Shown here: positions 34,196 to 42,185 of the stretch, piece by piece
How positions within the stretch are numbered: position 1 is the first letter of the stretch
Layout of the letters: every line of letters starts with the position of its first letter
From: Aquitalea magnusonii
GTDB lineage: Bacteria > Pseudomonadota > Gammaproteobacteria > Burkholderiales > Chromobacteriaceae
Reading direction: 5' to 3'
Assembly: GCF_003202035.1 (NCBI RefSeq)
Contig: NZ_QJKC01000001.1
Coordinates: 159,309 to 223,308, forward strand
DNA length: 64,000 nt
Made by a program: the position numbers and the translations under genes
The notes under the pieces: model-generated
What the model was told of the DNA's origin: nothing
Seen by the model: only the letters and a program-made list of their open reading frames with translations
Database searches by the model: none

Positions 34196-34819
34196 ATGGC
34201 TGTGAGCTTTGGGTTGGCCAAGAAAATAATTGATCATCCAAGCTATAATCTTGGATTGGCATTGCCTTTTATTTCGGCATTTTACATTTTGAATGACGTC
34301 TCTCGGATATCCCTGCCATTGCTTGATATTGATTTAGGTACGTCGCTCTCTGTTGTCATCAAAATAATGGGTGTGGCGTTTTATTACATAATTTTCATTA
34401 TTCTTCTTGTGCTTTTTGGTGGTTTTTCCAAACTGGTAAAAGATTCGAAGTTTTATTTAATTTATCCTATATTTATTTTTTTGATAAGTGTTTTTTCGTT
34501 TATTTCCCAAGATGATTCTCCGAGGTTTGGTTTGATATTTGGGGTATTGTCGCTGATGTTATTGTTGTTTTATAAGTTTGACGACGGATACCTGTCACTT
34601 TTTTTGGTTTTGCTTGTTGGTGGACTGTTCTCATTATTCAGTTTTGTTGCTGGGATCATGTGGTTTTTTGGGGTGGGTATATTTCAGAATGAAATCGCTG
34701 GGCTCTTTGGGTTTGCACATGTTTCGGCAGCCTCGCTCAAAGTTGTGTGGCCAATGCTAATAACAACAGGGTATGTAATATACTATGCAATATTTCAAAC
34801 CGGAGAGCTTTGGGAGTAA
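34196..34819 (+). CDS. Polytopic membrane protein, unknown
   Basis: The 207-aa product is almost entirely hydrophobic, with about five or six membrane segments rich in Phe, Ile and Leu. GAGGT lies six bases before the ATG. The base composition is very AT-rich. The C-terminal half contains a Gly/Phe-rich segment. No family is recognised. It follows the zinc-finger membrane protein closely and precedes a GNAT gene. Membrane proteins next to sensors in defence islands often act as pore-forming effectors, but that is only a possibility here. Confidence 0.55.
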   Translation: MAVSFGLAKKIIDHPSYNLGLALPFISAFYILNDVSRISLPLLDIDLGTSLSVVIKIMGVAFYYIIFIILLVLFGGFSKLVKDSKFYLIYPIFIFLISVFSFISQDDSPRFGLIFGVLSLMLLLFYKFDDGYLSLFLVLLVGGLFSLFSFVAGIMWFFGVGIFQNEIAGLFGFAHVSAASLKVVWPMLITTGYVIYYAIFQTGELWE

Positions 34820-34861
34820 ATTTCATTTGTGTAATTTTGGTTTTTATTTTTGTGACAATAT

Positions 34862-35359
34862 ATGCGACTCGAAATAAAGCTTGCTAATGGAAATGATTTC
34901 ATGGAGTTGGTGCGGTGCTCGGCATCGGAAAATCTATTAGAAGGTGCTCGTAATTATGTAGAACTTCATATCTCTCATCTTAAAGATTTCTATGAGTCCA
35001 GAAATACTTGCGATCCCTTCAAGCACGTTGTTGCCTATGCCGTGAACGAGGTAGGGATTATTGTCGGGTTTCGTTATTTTTACCACAAGCCAGGCAGCAC
35101 TCTTTGTCATTTGTTTGCCACGTTTGTAGATGTCGATCTTCGCAAAAATGGAATTGCTAGCAGTCTCATTAAAAAATCCTTTGAATTAGCTGTCGCTGAT
35201 GGCTGCACGGAGTTTGAGGTCCGACTCACGGAGCCATCTGTCGAGAAAGATGCGCTATTTTATCTATATAAAGAATTTGCCAAATCAAACAGCCTTAAGC
35301 TTAAAATCTACTATTGGAATAGGTTAGTTCAATTCGACTACGAAACCTGTAATACATGA
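34862..35359 (+). CDS. GNAT family N-acetyltransferase
   Basis: The 165-aa product has the GNAT fold. Motif A reads V-D-V-D-L-R-K-N-G-I-A-S-S-L-I (acetyl-CoA binding, Rx2Gx[AG]), preceded by a strand with G-F-R-Y-F and followed by a C-terminal E-V-R-L-T strand. The substrate cannot be told. It is AT-rich like the genes before it and could be the last gene of that run. The next gene starts 48 bp later. Confidence 0.75.
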   Translation: MRLEIKLANGNDFMELVRCSASENLLEGARNYVELHISHLKDFYESRNTCDPFKHVVAYAVNEVGIIVGFRYFYHKPGSTLCHLFATFVDVDLRKNGIASSLIKKSFELAVADGCTEFEVRLTEPSVEKDALFYLYKEFAKSNSLKLKIYYWNRLVQFDYETCNT

Positions 35360-35407
35360 TTTGAACGGCTGGTTTCATATTGTGATGACACCACCCCAAG
35401 AGGCGCA

Positions 35408-38400
35408 ATGTCTAATCTATTCTTAATTGACTCCGAGCTATGGCAAAAGACGCGAGCAGGTGCGCGTGCCGGTCGTGGATTCAGATATCAAGACGCAGTT
35501 GGTGCCTTACTTGCTATTGAAGCGTGGTCCGGTGACGAAGCATGGAGTGCGGTGATACCGGAAGGCGTTGACGACATTACGCTCCATGGGCACGTATGTG
35601 AAATACGAGCTCAACTGAAATCGCGTCATGATCCCCAAGGGATATTCAGCCTCACTGAAGCAGCATCCTACCTTGCGAAGAGCGCCCGTGATCTGCCTGC
35701 AAATTGGATGTTTGAGGGGAGGATTCGTCTTGCTCTCGTCTTTGAACGGCCGGTAGTTGGTTTGACGCCTACAGGCTGGCGAATTAGCCTCCATGACAGC
35801 GGCCAACCGCTAGACCCCTTCATTACAGCGCTTGAACAAGCCATGGAGACGTCTTCCGATATCGTTAAGACTCTTCTCAAGCGCACCCACCTCGTTGTGG
35901 AGCAAGAGCCTCTTGAACGTGCAATCCCAAGGCTGGAGGCACAAGCAAATCTTGCTCCGGCCGCTGCGCGACTTGTGCTGCAGCAACTCCGAGAAGTTGC
36001 TGGCCAAGCGGCCGATGAAAACTTCTTGGCTTCAGCCAATCACCCTGCGAGCCTAGGTTCTTCTGATGTTCAGGAACGAATAGATGCTGTCAGTGGGGTC
36101 GTCGACCCAGCCGGCTACCTTACACTTACCGGAGGCCTATGTGACATCGCAAACTTTGGCGAGTCACTGGCCTCTGCAGACTTCTACAGTGGCGTGAATG
36201 TCATGCCAGGTCATATCGGGGCTGGTCTTGTTTTCGAACGCCCTGAACACACCACAGAAATTCTTGAGGAGCTTGAGTCGCGACGTGCAGCCTTGGTTGC
36301 CGGCCCATCCGGGGCAGGGAAGTCGGCGCTAGCGTGGTTGGCGGCCTATCACACCCGACATGCAGTGCGCTGGTATCGCGTTCGTCGGGTCGGTCCCGAG
36401 GATGTTAGCCGTCTTGTCCAACTCGCCCGATTACTGGATGCATGCCCAGAGCGGCCGGTTGGTTTCATGGTGGACGATGTAGGCCATGAGGAGACGGCCG
36501 GCTGGGATGCGTTGGTGCGAGAAACGGAGGCGCTGGCTGGCTTGCTCTTGTTGGGCTCTGTTAGAGAAGAGGATGTTTTCACCCTTTCGACAGCAGCAAG
36601 GGTACCGATCATTCGGCCTACTCTTGATGAAGAGCTCGCCGAACGAATTTGGAGGGCACTGTCATCCAAGAGTGAAAGAATATTTGGTCACTGGCGAGAA
36701 CCGTTCGAACTCAGCCGAGGATTGCTTCTGGAGTACACGCATCTGTTAACAGAGGGGCGTAGGCTCTTTGAAACAGTACGTGAGCAAATACGACGGCGGC
36801 TTGCCGAAGAGCGTGACGATGAACTTCTAATCCTGCAGCCCGTCGCCTTTGCTGCTGCACACGGCGGCACCATTGATCAAGTACGACTTCGCAACCGGCT
36901 CGGTTGGGAGACTCCGCGCTTCGCACGTGCGTTGAACCGTCTCATCCATGAGCATGCTATCCGTCAGCAAGATGATGGGACACTCGCTGGTTTGCATGAA
37001 ATTCGCTCTATTTACCTAGAGGAAGCGATCCGTGAGGTACTTGGTGATTCGGTCAACGTAGCGGTTTCCGATGCAGTTCATGGATTGTGTGCAGATGATT
37101 TTGCCACTTTCATCGTGCGAGTACTTCGTAGATGGCCGGATCAACCGGCTGCTTTAATGGATGCACTTACGCGGCGAGTAAGCGAAGAGGGGCCATCGTG
37201 CTGGGCTCCAATCTTGCATGGATTGGGGCTGGCCACTGCTGATCTTATTGCCGCTCGTTGGGTAGCAATCAGCCGTGAGACTGGGATTGACGACCGGTTG
37301 GCATCTTTCTCTCTTGGACTGGCAATAGCTGGTTCAAACCTAAGTGATGTGCCAATTTTTTCCAGGTTGACACAGGCACAGGAAAAGTTTGCCCATGTTG
37401 CCGTCAAAGACCTCCGATGCAGGCTAATTGAGCACCTTCATGTACCGAAGGACGCGCCGCTATTCGACTTGGGTGCTTATCATGAACTGATTGCTGCACT
37501 GTTACCTCTCGCCAGGTGTGCGGAACGGCCAAGCATAAGCCTCAGTTTTAATCAGGATCTTTCAGCAGTGCCACTGATCCCGCTGCTTGAGGTAATCCGC
37601 ACAGCCTACGAGCTCGCTCCAGAAAATGCGCAATGTCTTATTGATGCGGCGGGGGGCTCCGAGGTGTTGCTTGAGCGTCTCTATTACGAACTTCCGTGGG
37701 TTACGTGCCCTAGGCTAAGCGAGCAGGATGGAGTGCAGATTGTCGCTGGTGATGTTCGCTACATTTCAGACGAGATTCAACCCGATATCCATGGTGATGT
37801 GGTTCGTTTTTGTGAGCTGCAGCTTGCGGCAGCACCCAATGCCCGTCTTGTAGTTTCTAACGCGGTCTTCCCGGATGGCCGCCCTGTAGGCTTCGGTGAT
37901 CATGAGATAGCAACGAAGCGTATATCACGAGAAAATCTCCCGCCACCTGCTCGTGTCGCGTGGACACGAGCTCAGCTTAGAGCTGTTCAGCGCCTTGTTG
38001 GCGCGTCACGTGAGACAGATCGAACCATTGCTCTTGCGCAGGCGATTGAGGATTTTGCACCGAAGTTGCAAGAGGCAGGCGATTATTTTTGCCGAATGGA
38101 GCAACCGAAAGAGAAATGGCGGCTTCAGATTCTGCTACATGGTCTTTCGACTGACTATGTTTCTCCACCTCCGGTAGCTGAGGTTGTGCCAAACGCACTT
38201 GCACAGGGAGAATACGCTGGCAATGATGAGATCCATACTTTTGTTAGCGGCATTCAGCGTCTGATTGGTGAACTCACTGATGGGGTGTCGGAAAAACCTG
38301 GTTTGATGGCGGCGCGAACAGCTGACTTGGCTAATTCATCCGAGAAAATAGCGGCTTCCAGCATCTGGAGACTTGCCACAAAGGCTCCTTTCGAGGCTCT

Positions 38401-39277
38401 TCGCCAAATACATGAAACGTTATGGAATATCCGGGCTGTACTTGGAGACACAGCCAATGAGCCTCAGCGCCGACAGTCCGCCGCACTACGATTCAGCAGG
38501 GGAAGTCGACGATATCCAACCCTACCTCGGGCTGCGCAAGAAGCACGAGCAAGGGCGGAGGCTGATGTGGCTGAGCGACGAAAGGCGTTCGAGGCGGCCT
38601 TTGAGGCCGCAGGTCTGCGTGTCCATGTATATTCCAAGCCAGCTATCGCTGATAGTGGGTACGTGTGGCCTGATGTGGAATACGCGGGGTTACTAGCTGT
38701 GGATTCGGTCGTTGACTGGTTTACTGGGCTAGAGATCTTTCGGGAAGTTGTTCAATCTCTTCCTCACTGTTATCGCTTCTCCTATGCGCCGCTCATCAAC
38801 GATCTGATTCCACCGTTTGCCGTGGTTTTCATTCAGAGTGTTTTGCCTCATGTTGATTTTCAGAAAGAGTGGTCCGCTCATTTACCTTATGCCTTCATAG
38901 AGGACGATGCACTTGCACAATTCACGTCTGCCTTACAGGCTCTTATTGCCTTGTCTGCAATATTTGGTGAGCGTAGTCGGCCTCTGAATGAGGAAGAAGA
39001 GGCTTATGGATCAATTCTCCTGACGCGGTTTAATACGCATGTTCAGTGGTTTTCATCAGTGTTGGCTGGGGTTCAGGATGAACAGCTAGTCGAAGCTGCT
39101 AGCTTTTTGCTGAAATGTTTTGAACGTATTCAGCATGAGTTTGAGGCCACAATGAAAGGTGAAAGCCTAGCTGCAGAGGCCATGAAATTTACTGACGGCA
39201 CCATGACTGATTTTTCCCTTGAGCAGATCTTATGCCGAATTACGCTTGCTGAGCGGGCGATAACTGGCAGTAATTGA
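35408..39277 (+). CDS. DUF4297-type nuclease fused to STAND NTPase
   Basis: The 1289-aa product begins with a PD-(D/E)xK-like nuclease domain of the DUF4297/Cap4 type: G-R-G-F-R-Y-Q-D, then P-E-G-V-D-D, and E-I-R-A-Q-L-K (about 20-75). A linker leads to a STAND-type P-loop NTPase with G299-P-S-G-A-G-K305-S, Walker B V-D356-D357, and a sensor strand L-L-L-L-G-S-V-R-E-E-D. About 850 residues of helical repeats follow and would act as the sensor arm. This is the layout of NLR-like antiphage proteins such as the Avs group, although I cannot place it in a named type. The start has AGAGG upstream. The next gene is 72 bp downstream and is an Hsp90-like fusion. Confidence 0.75.
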   Translation: MSNLFLIDSELWQKTRAGARAGRGFRYQDAVGALLAIEAWSGDEAWSAVIPEGVDDITLHGHVCEIRAQLKSRHDPQGIFSLTEAASYLAKSARDLPANWMFEGRIRLALVFERPVVGLTPTGWRISLHDSGQPLDPFITALEQAMETSSDIVKTLLKRTHLVVEQEPLERAIPRLEAQANLAPAAARLVLQQLREVAGQAADENFLASANHPASLGSSDVQERIDAVSGVVDPAGYLTLTGGLCDIANFGESLASADFYSGVNVMPGHIGAGLVFERPEHTTEILEELESRRAALVAGPSGAGKSALAWLAAYHTRHAVRWYRVRRVGPEDVSRLVQLARLLDACPERPVGFMVDDVGHEETAGWDALVRETEALAGLLLLGSVREEDVFTLSTAARVPIIRPTLDEELAERIWRALSSKSERIFGHWREPFELSRGLLLEYTHLLTEGRRLFETVREQIRRRLAEERDDELLILQPVAFAAAHGGTIDQVRLRNRLGWETPRFARALNRLIHEHAIRQQDDGTLAGLHEIRSIYLEEAIREVLGDSVNVAVSDAVHGLCADDFATFIVRVLRRWPDQPAALMDALTRRVSEEGPSCWAPILHGLGLATADLIAARWVAISRETGIDDRLASFSLGLAIAGSNLSDVPIFSRLTQAQEKFAHVAVKDLRCRLIEHLHVPKDAPLFDLGAYHELIAALLPLARCAERPSISLSFNQDLSAVPLIPLLEVIRTAYELAPENAQCLIDAAGGSEVLLERLYYELPWVTCPRLSEQDGVQIVAGDVRYISDEIQPDIHGDVVRFCELQLAAAPNARLVVSNAVFPDGRPVGFGDHEIATKRISRENLPPPARVAWTRAQLRAVQRLVGASRETDRTIALAQAIEDFAPKLQEAGDYFCRMEQPKEKWRLQILLHGLSTDYVSPPPVAEVVPNALAQGEYAGNDEIHTFVSGIQRLIGELTDGVSEKPGLMAARTADLANSSEKIAASSIWRLATKAPFEALRQIHETLWNIRAVLGDTANEPQRRQSAALRFSRGSRRYPTLPRAAQEARARAEADVAERRKAFEAAFEAAGLRVHVYSKPAIADSGYVWPDVEYAGLLAVDSVVDWFTGLEIFREVVQSLPHCYRFSYAPLINDLIPPFAVVFIQSVLPHVDFQKEWSAHLPYAFIEDDALAQFTSALQALIALSAIFGERSRPLNEEEEAYGSILLTRFNTHVQWFSSVLAGVQDEQLVEAASFLLKCFERIQHEFEATMKGESLAAEAMKFTDGTMTDFSLEQILCRITLAERAITGSN

Positions 39278-39349
39278 GGGGGGGCGATCGACACCAAAGT
39301 AGCCTGGTTAATCATCGTAAATTCACACATCGGATAATTTCGAGGGCTT

Positions 39350-41965
39350 ATGACTATTAGTGAACCAGACTTTCGTCAAACATGGCTTTGGCGTCAGGCG
39401 TTTCAAACGCCACGCTCAGACTGCACCACTGATGAGCAAGATTTTTTCAGAACTCAATACCTTTCAGTTCGAGAAAGAGCGGCACAGCTTGTTTCCCGAA
39501 TAGCTGTTGATTTACCAGGCATGACAGTACACGACATTACTCATTTAGATGCGTTGTGGGACACGGCATCATCAGTTGCAGAGGGGGCTATTAATGTCAA
39601 CCCTGCTGAGGCATTTGTTCTTGGTGCTAGTATCCTTTTGCACGATGCTGGAATGAGCTTGGCTGCATACCCCGGTGGCCTTTCGGAAGTTAAGACAACT
39701 GTTGCATGGAAAGATGCTATCGCGCGCTTTGCGTTGGCTTCTGGCGAAAATGATGGCGAGTGGTTTGATGTTTCGAATCCTCCTGCCATGGTCGAGCAGC
39801 GGGTCGTACCAGATGTGCTTCGTCGATTGCATGCTGAACGTGCCGAAGATCTAGCCGAACAAGCTTGGAATGCCTCCGACGGATCGCAACTTTATCTCGT
39901 TGAAGATTCAGAACTACGTCGTTTTTATGGACCGACGATTGGCCAGATAGCTCATAGCCACTGGTGGCCAGTGCAAAAACTAGAGCGGGAATTTTCTGAG
40001 GATCTGGGAGCCCTTGCAAGTCGGACCCGCAATCGAGTTGATCGTTTGAAGCTTGCCTGTTTATTGCGCATAGCTGATGCATTGCATCTCGATAGTCGGC
40101 GAGCCCCTATATTTCTTCGCGCTCTTACAAATCCAAGTGGAATTTCAGCCCTCCATTGGTCATTTCAAGAGAGATTGGCCAGGCCACATATTGAACTTGA
40201 TTCGATCGTTTTTACTACGGGCCAACCCTTTGGGCGGGAGGATGCAGAGGCTTGGTGGTTGGCATACGATACCTTAAATGCTGTCGATCGGGAGCTGAGG
40301 GATGTTGATCTACTCTTACAAAGTCGTGGACGTGAAGTCTTAAAAGCAAGGCGTGTTAAAGGTGCAGGTTCTCCTGAAATTCTTGCCCGGACAGTTATAA
40401 CGCGTGGCTGGAGACCTGTGGATGCACGCCTTCAGGTGTCTGATGTTCCTCGAATTGTAGAAAGCCTTGGTGGCTCAAAGCTTTATGGTGACGACCCCAC
40501 AGTGGCACTACGTGAGTTAATTCAAAATGCAGCTGATGCAGTGCAGGCGCGGCGAAGGTTTCAAAAACGATCTGCTGATTGGGGGCTTATTACAGTCGAG
40601 CTCCGCACGGAGGGTGACCAATCTTGGCTGATTATCGAGGACAATGGCATTGGCATGTCCGAGCAGGTGCTTACTGGGCCATTGTTGGACTTCGGTACAT
40701 CGTTTTGGCGGTCACCTCTTGCGATGGAGGAATTTCCTGGGCTCATGGCTGCTGGTATGCATGCCATCGGTCGATTTGGAATTGGATTTTTCTCGGTTTT
40801 CATGCTGGGCTCAGTTGTTCATGTCTATTCTAGACGTTGCGATAGGGGTCAAGAGACAGGCCGATTACTGGAGTTTCGAGGTGGTACAAGTGCCAGACCG
40901 ATCCTTTCTCCTGTTAATGAGCCCCCAGTACCTATCGATGGCGGCACTCGTGTGGAGGTGCTATTGAAAGAGAACCCGTTTCAGGCCGGGGGGTTGCTAT
41001 GTAGCAACTCATATACTAAGCAGCCGATATCGCTCGCTATGCTTTTGGGTACAATTGCTCCTAATCTTGACGTTGCTATCTCAGCAATAGTTGATGGAAG
41101 TACTGAGCCTGTAGTGGTTCCTGGTGACTGGTTGATAATAGGTGATGTTGACCTTAGGAAACGCTTGAATCCTAGTCTTGAAAATTCAAAAATAGGTATC
41201 CCCAAAGCCGATCAGGGGCTAATGCAGACTATTAGAGGAATGAATAATGAGCTCTATGGGCGAGCTTACATTTCACCTCCTAGATATTCTTTTTCATCGA
41301 CAGCCGATGGCTTAGTGACTATCTCTGGATTGCGCGCTGCCAGAATTCGCAATATAGAAGGCGTGCTATTAGGAGAGGCAATTACTGCTGTAAGAAATGC
41401 TGCCCACCCACTTGCCACAAGAGAGGCCCTCTCCCGATGGGCATCTAATCAAGCAGAGTTGATCGTATCGTCAGTTAAAGATGAGGAGCGTCAAGCACGC
41501 TCTGCGGAAGTGGTCTTGGAGTGTGGCGGAGACATTGGAAATCTTAAAATTGTTCAATGGGGTGCAGACTGGTTGAACACGAATGAGCTAGAAAATCTCC
41601 TACATGACATGGAGGAAATTGCCATTCACTTTTATGGTGATTTTGATTACGACGAAGATCTTGATGATGTACACCCGAAGGAGTTCCGAGAGAGTTTCTT
41701 TGTATCAGATGATGTGGCCGTGGTACTGCGACACGATGGTGGGGTTATGTCTGTTGGAAATATAAGTTGGCCTCGGTCAGTTACTGGAAATCCAAAATCA
41801 AGTGATTCAAACGTTGCAGCACATGTTATAGAGCTAATTCAACGGATGTGGGGTGACAATTTTGAGGAGAGTGATGAGAGGCGAGTTGTCGGAACGGTTA
41901 ATTCGACCAATATTATACGGGAAGTCAGAGTATTTCGTAGATCAAAAATAGAGGAGTCTCTCTAA
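39350..41965 (+). CDS. HD-domain and Hsp90-like ATPase fusion
   Basis: The 871-aa product has two parts. The first third is an HD-type domain with H61-D62-I-T-H-L-D, L-L-H98-D99-A-G, and a later L-L-R-I-A-D-A-L. From about 375 it is a GHKL ATPase of the Hsp90/HtpG type: E389-L-I-Q-N393 (N box), D431-N-G-I-G435 (G1), and G474-R-F-G-I-G-F (G2), then an Hsp90-like middle part. The C-terminal dimerisation domain of HtpG is not evident. GAGGG lies before the ATG. It follows the STAND nuclease gene directly on the same strand, so it may fold, restrain or license that protein. The HD part could be a nucleotide phosphohydrolase or just a scaffold. Confidence 0.75.
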   Translation: MTISEPDFRQTWLWRQAFQTPRSDCTTDEQDFFRTQYLSVRERAAQLVSRIAVDLPGMTVHDITHLDALWDTASSVAEGAINVNPAEAFVLGASILLHDAGMSLAAYPGGLSEVKTTVAWKDAIARFALASGENDGEWFDVSNPPAMVEQRVVPDVLRRLHAERAEDLAEQAWNASDGSQLYLVEDSELRRFYGPTIGQIAHSHWWPVQKLEREFSEDLGALASRTRNRVDRLKLACLLRIADALHLDSRRAPIFLRALTNPSGISALHWSFQERLARPHIELDSIVFTTGQPFGREDAEAWWLAYDTLNAVDRELRDVDLLLQSRGREVLKARRVKGAGSPEILARTVITRGWRPVDARLQVSDVPRIVESLGGSKLYGDDPTVALRELIQNAADAVQARRRFQKRSADWGLITVELRTEGDQSWLIIEDNGIGMSEQVLTGPLLDFGTSFWRSPLAMEEFPGLMAAGMHAIGRFGIGFFSVFMLGSVVHVYSRRCDRGQETGRLLEFRGGTSARPILSPVNEPPVPIDGGTRVEVLLKENPFQAGGLLCSNSYTKQPISLAMLLGTIAPNLDVAISAIVDGSTEPVVVPGDWLIIGDVDLRKRLNPSLENSKIGIPKADQGLMQTIRGMNNELYGRAYISPPRYSFSSTADGLVTISGLRAARIRNIEGVLLGEAITAVRNAAHPLATREALSRWASNQAELIVSSVKDEERQARSAEVVLECGGDIGNLKIVQWGADWLNTNELENLLHDMEEIAIHFYGDFDYDEDLDDVHPKEFRESFFVSDDVAVVLRHDGGVMSVGNISWPRSVTGNPKSSDSNVAAHVIELIQRMWGDNFEESDERRVVGTVNSTNIIREVRVFRRSKIEESL

Positions 41966-42145
41966 CCTGGATCGAAGAACGTAGACCTTGAGGCACTCTA
42001 CTGCATCAAGGGTGTAATTGGGCGAGGTCCCCTCATTCCGGTAAGGGGGGGGAATACAGGGGCGATCTCAAGGTCCAAGTGCAACACCCGCTATAAAACT
42101 GAAAAACGAGGCGAGTTGCGCAGGGTTTTTCAGATAAATAATTCC

Positions 42146-42175
42146 AAAGCCTACTTGCGTAGGCTTTGCTCTTTT
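42146..42175. terminator. Terminator between the HD-Hsp90 and RloC-like genes
   Basis: AAAGCCTAC and GTAGGCTTT flank the loop TTGC, followed by a T-rich stretch. It lies 180 bp after the Hsp90-like gene and just after the 3' end of the converging RloC-like gene, so it can serve both. Confidence 0.7.
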
Positions 42176-42185
42176 CTTATTAGAT

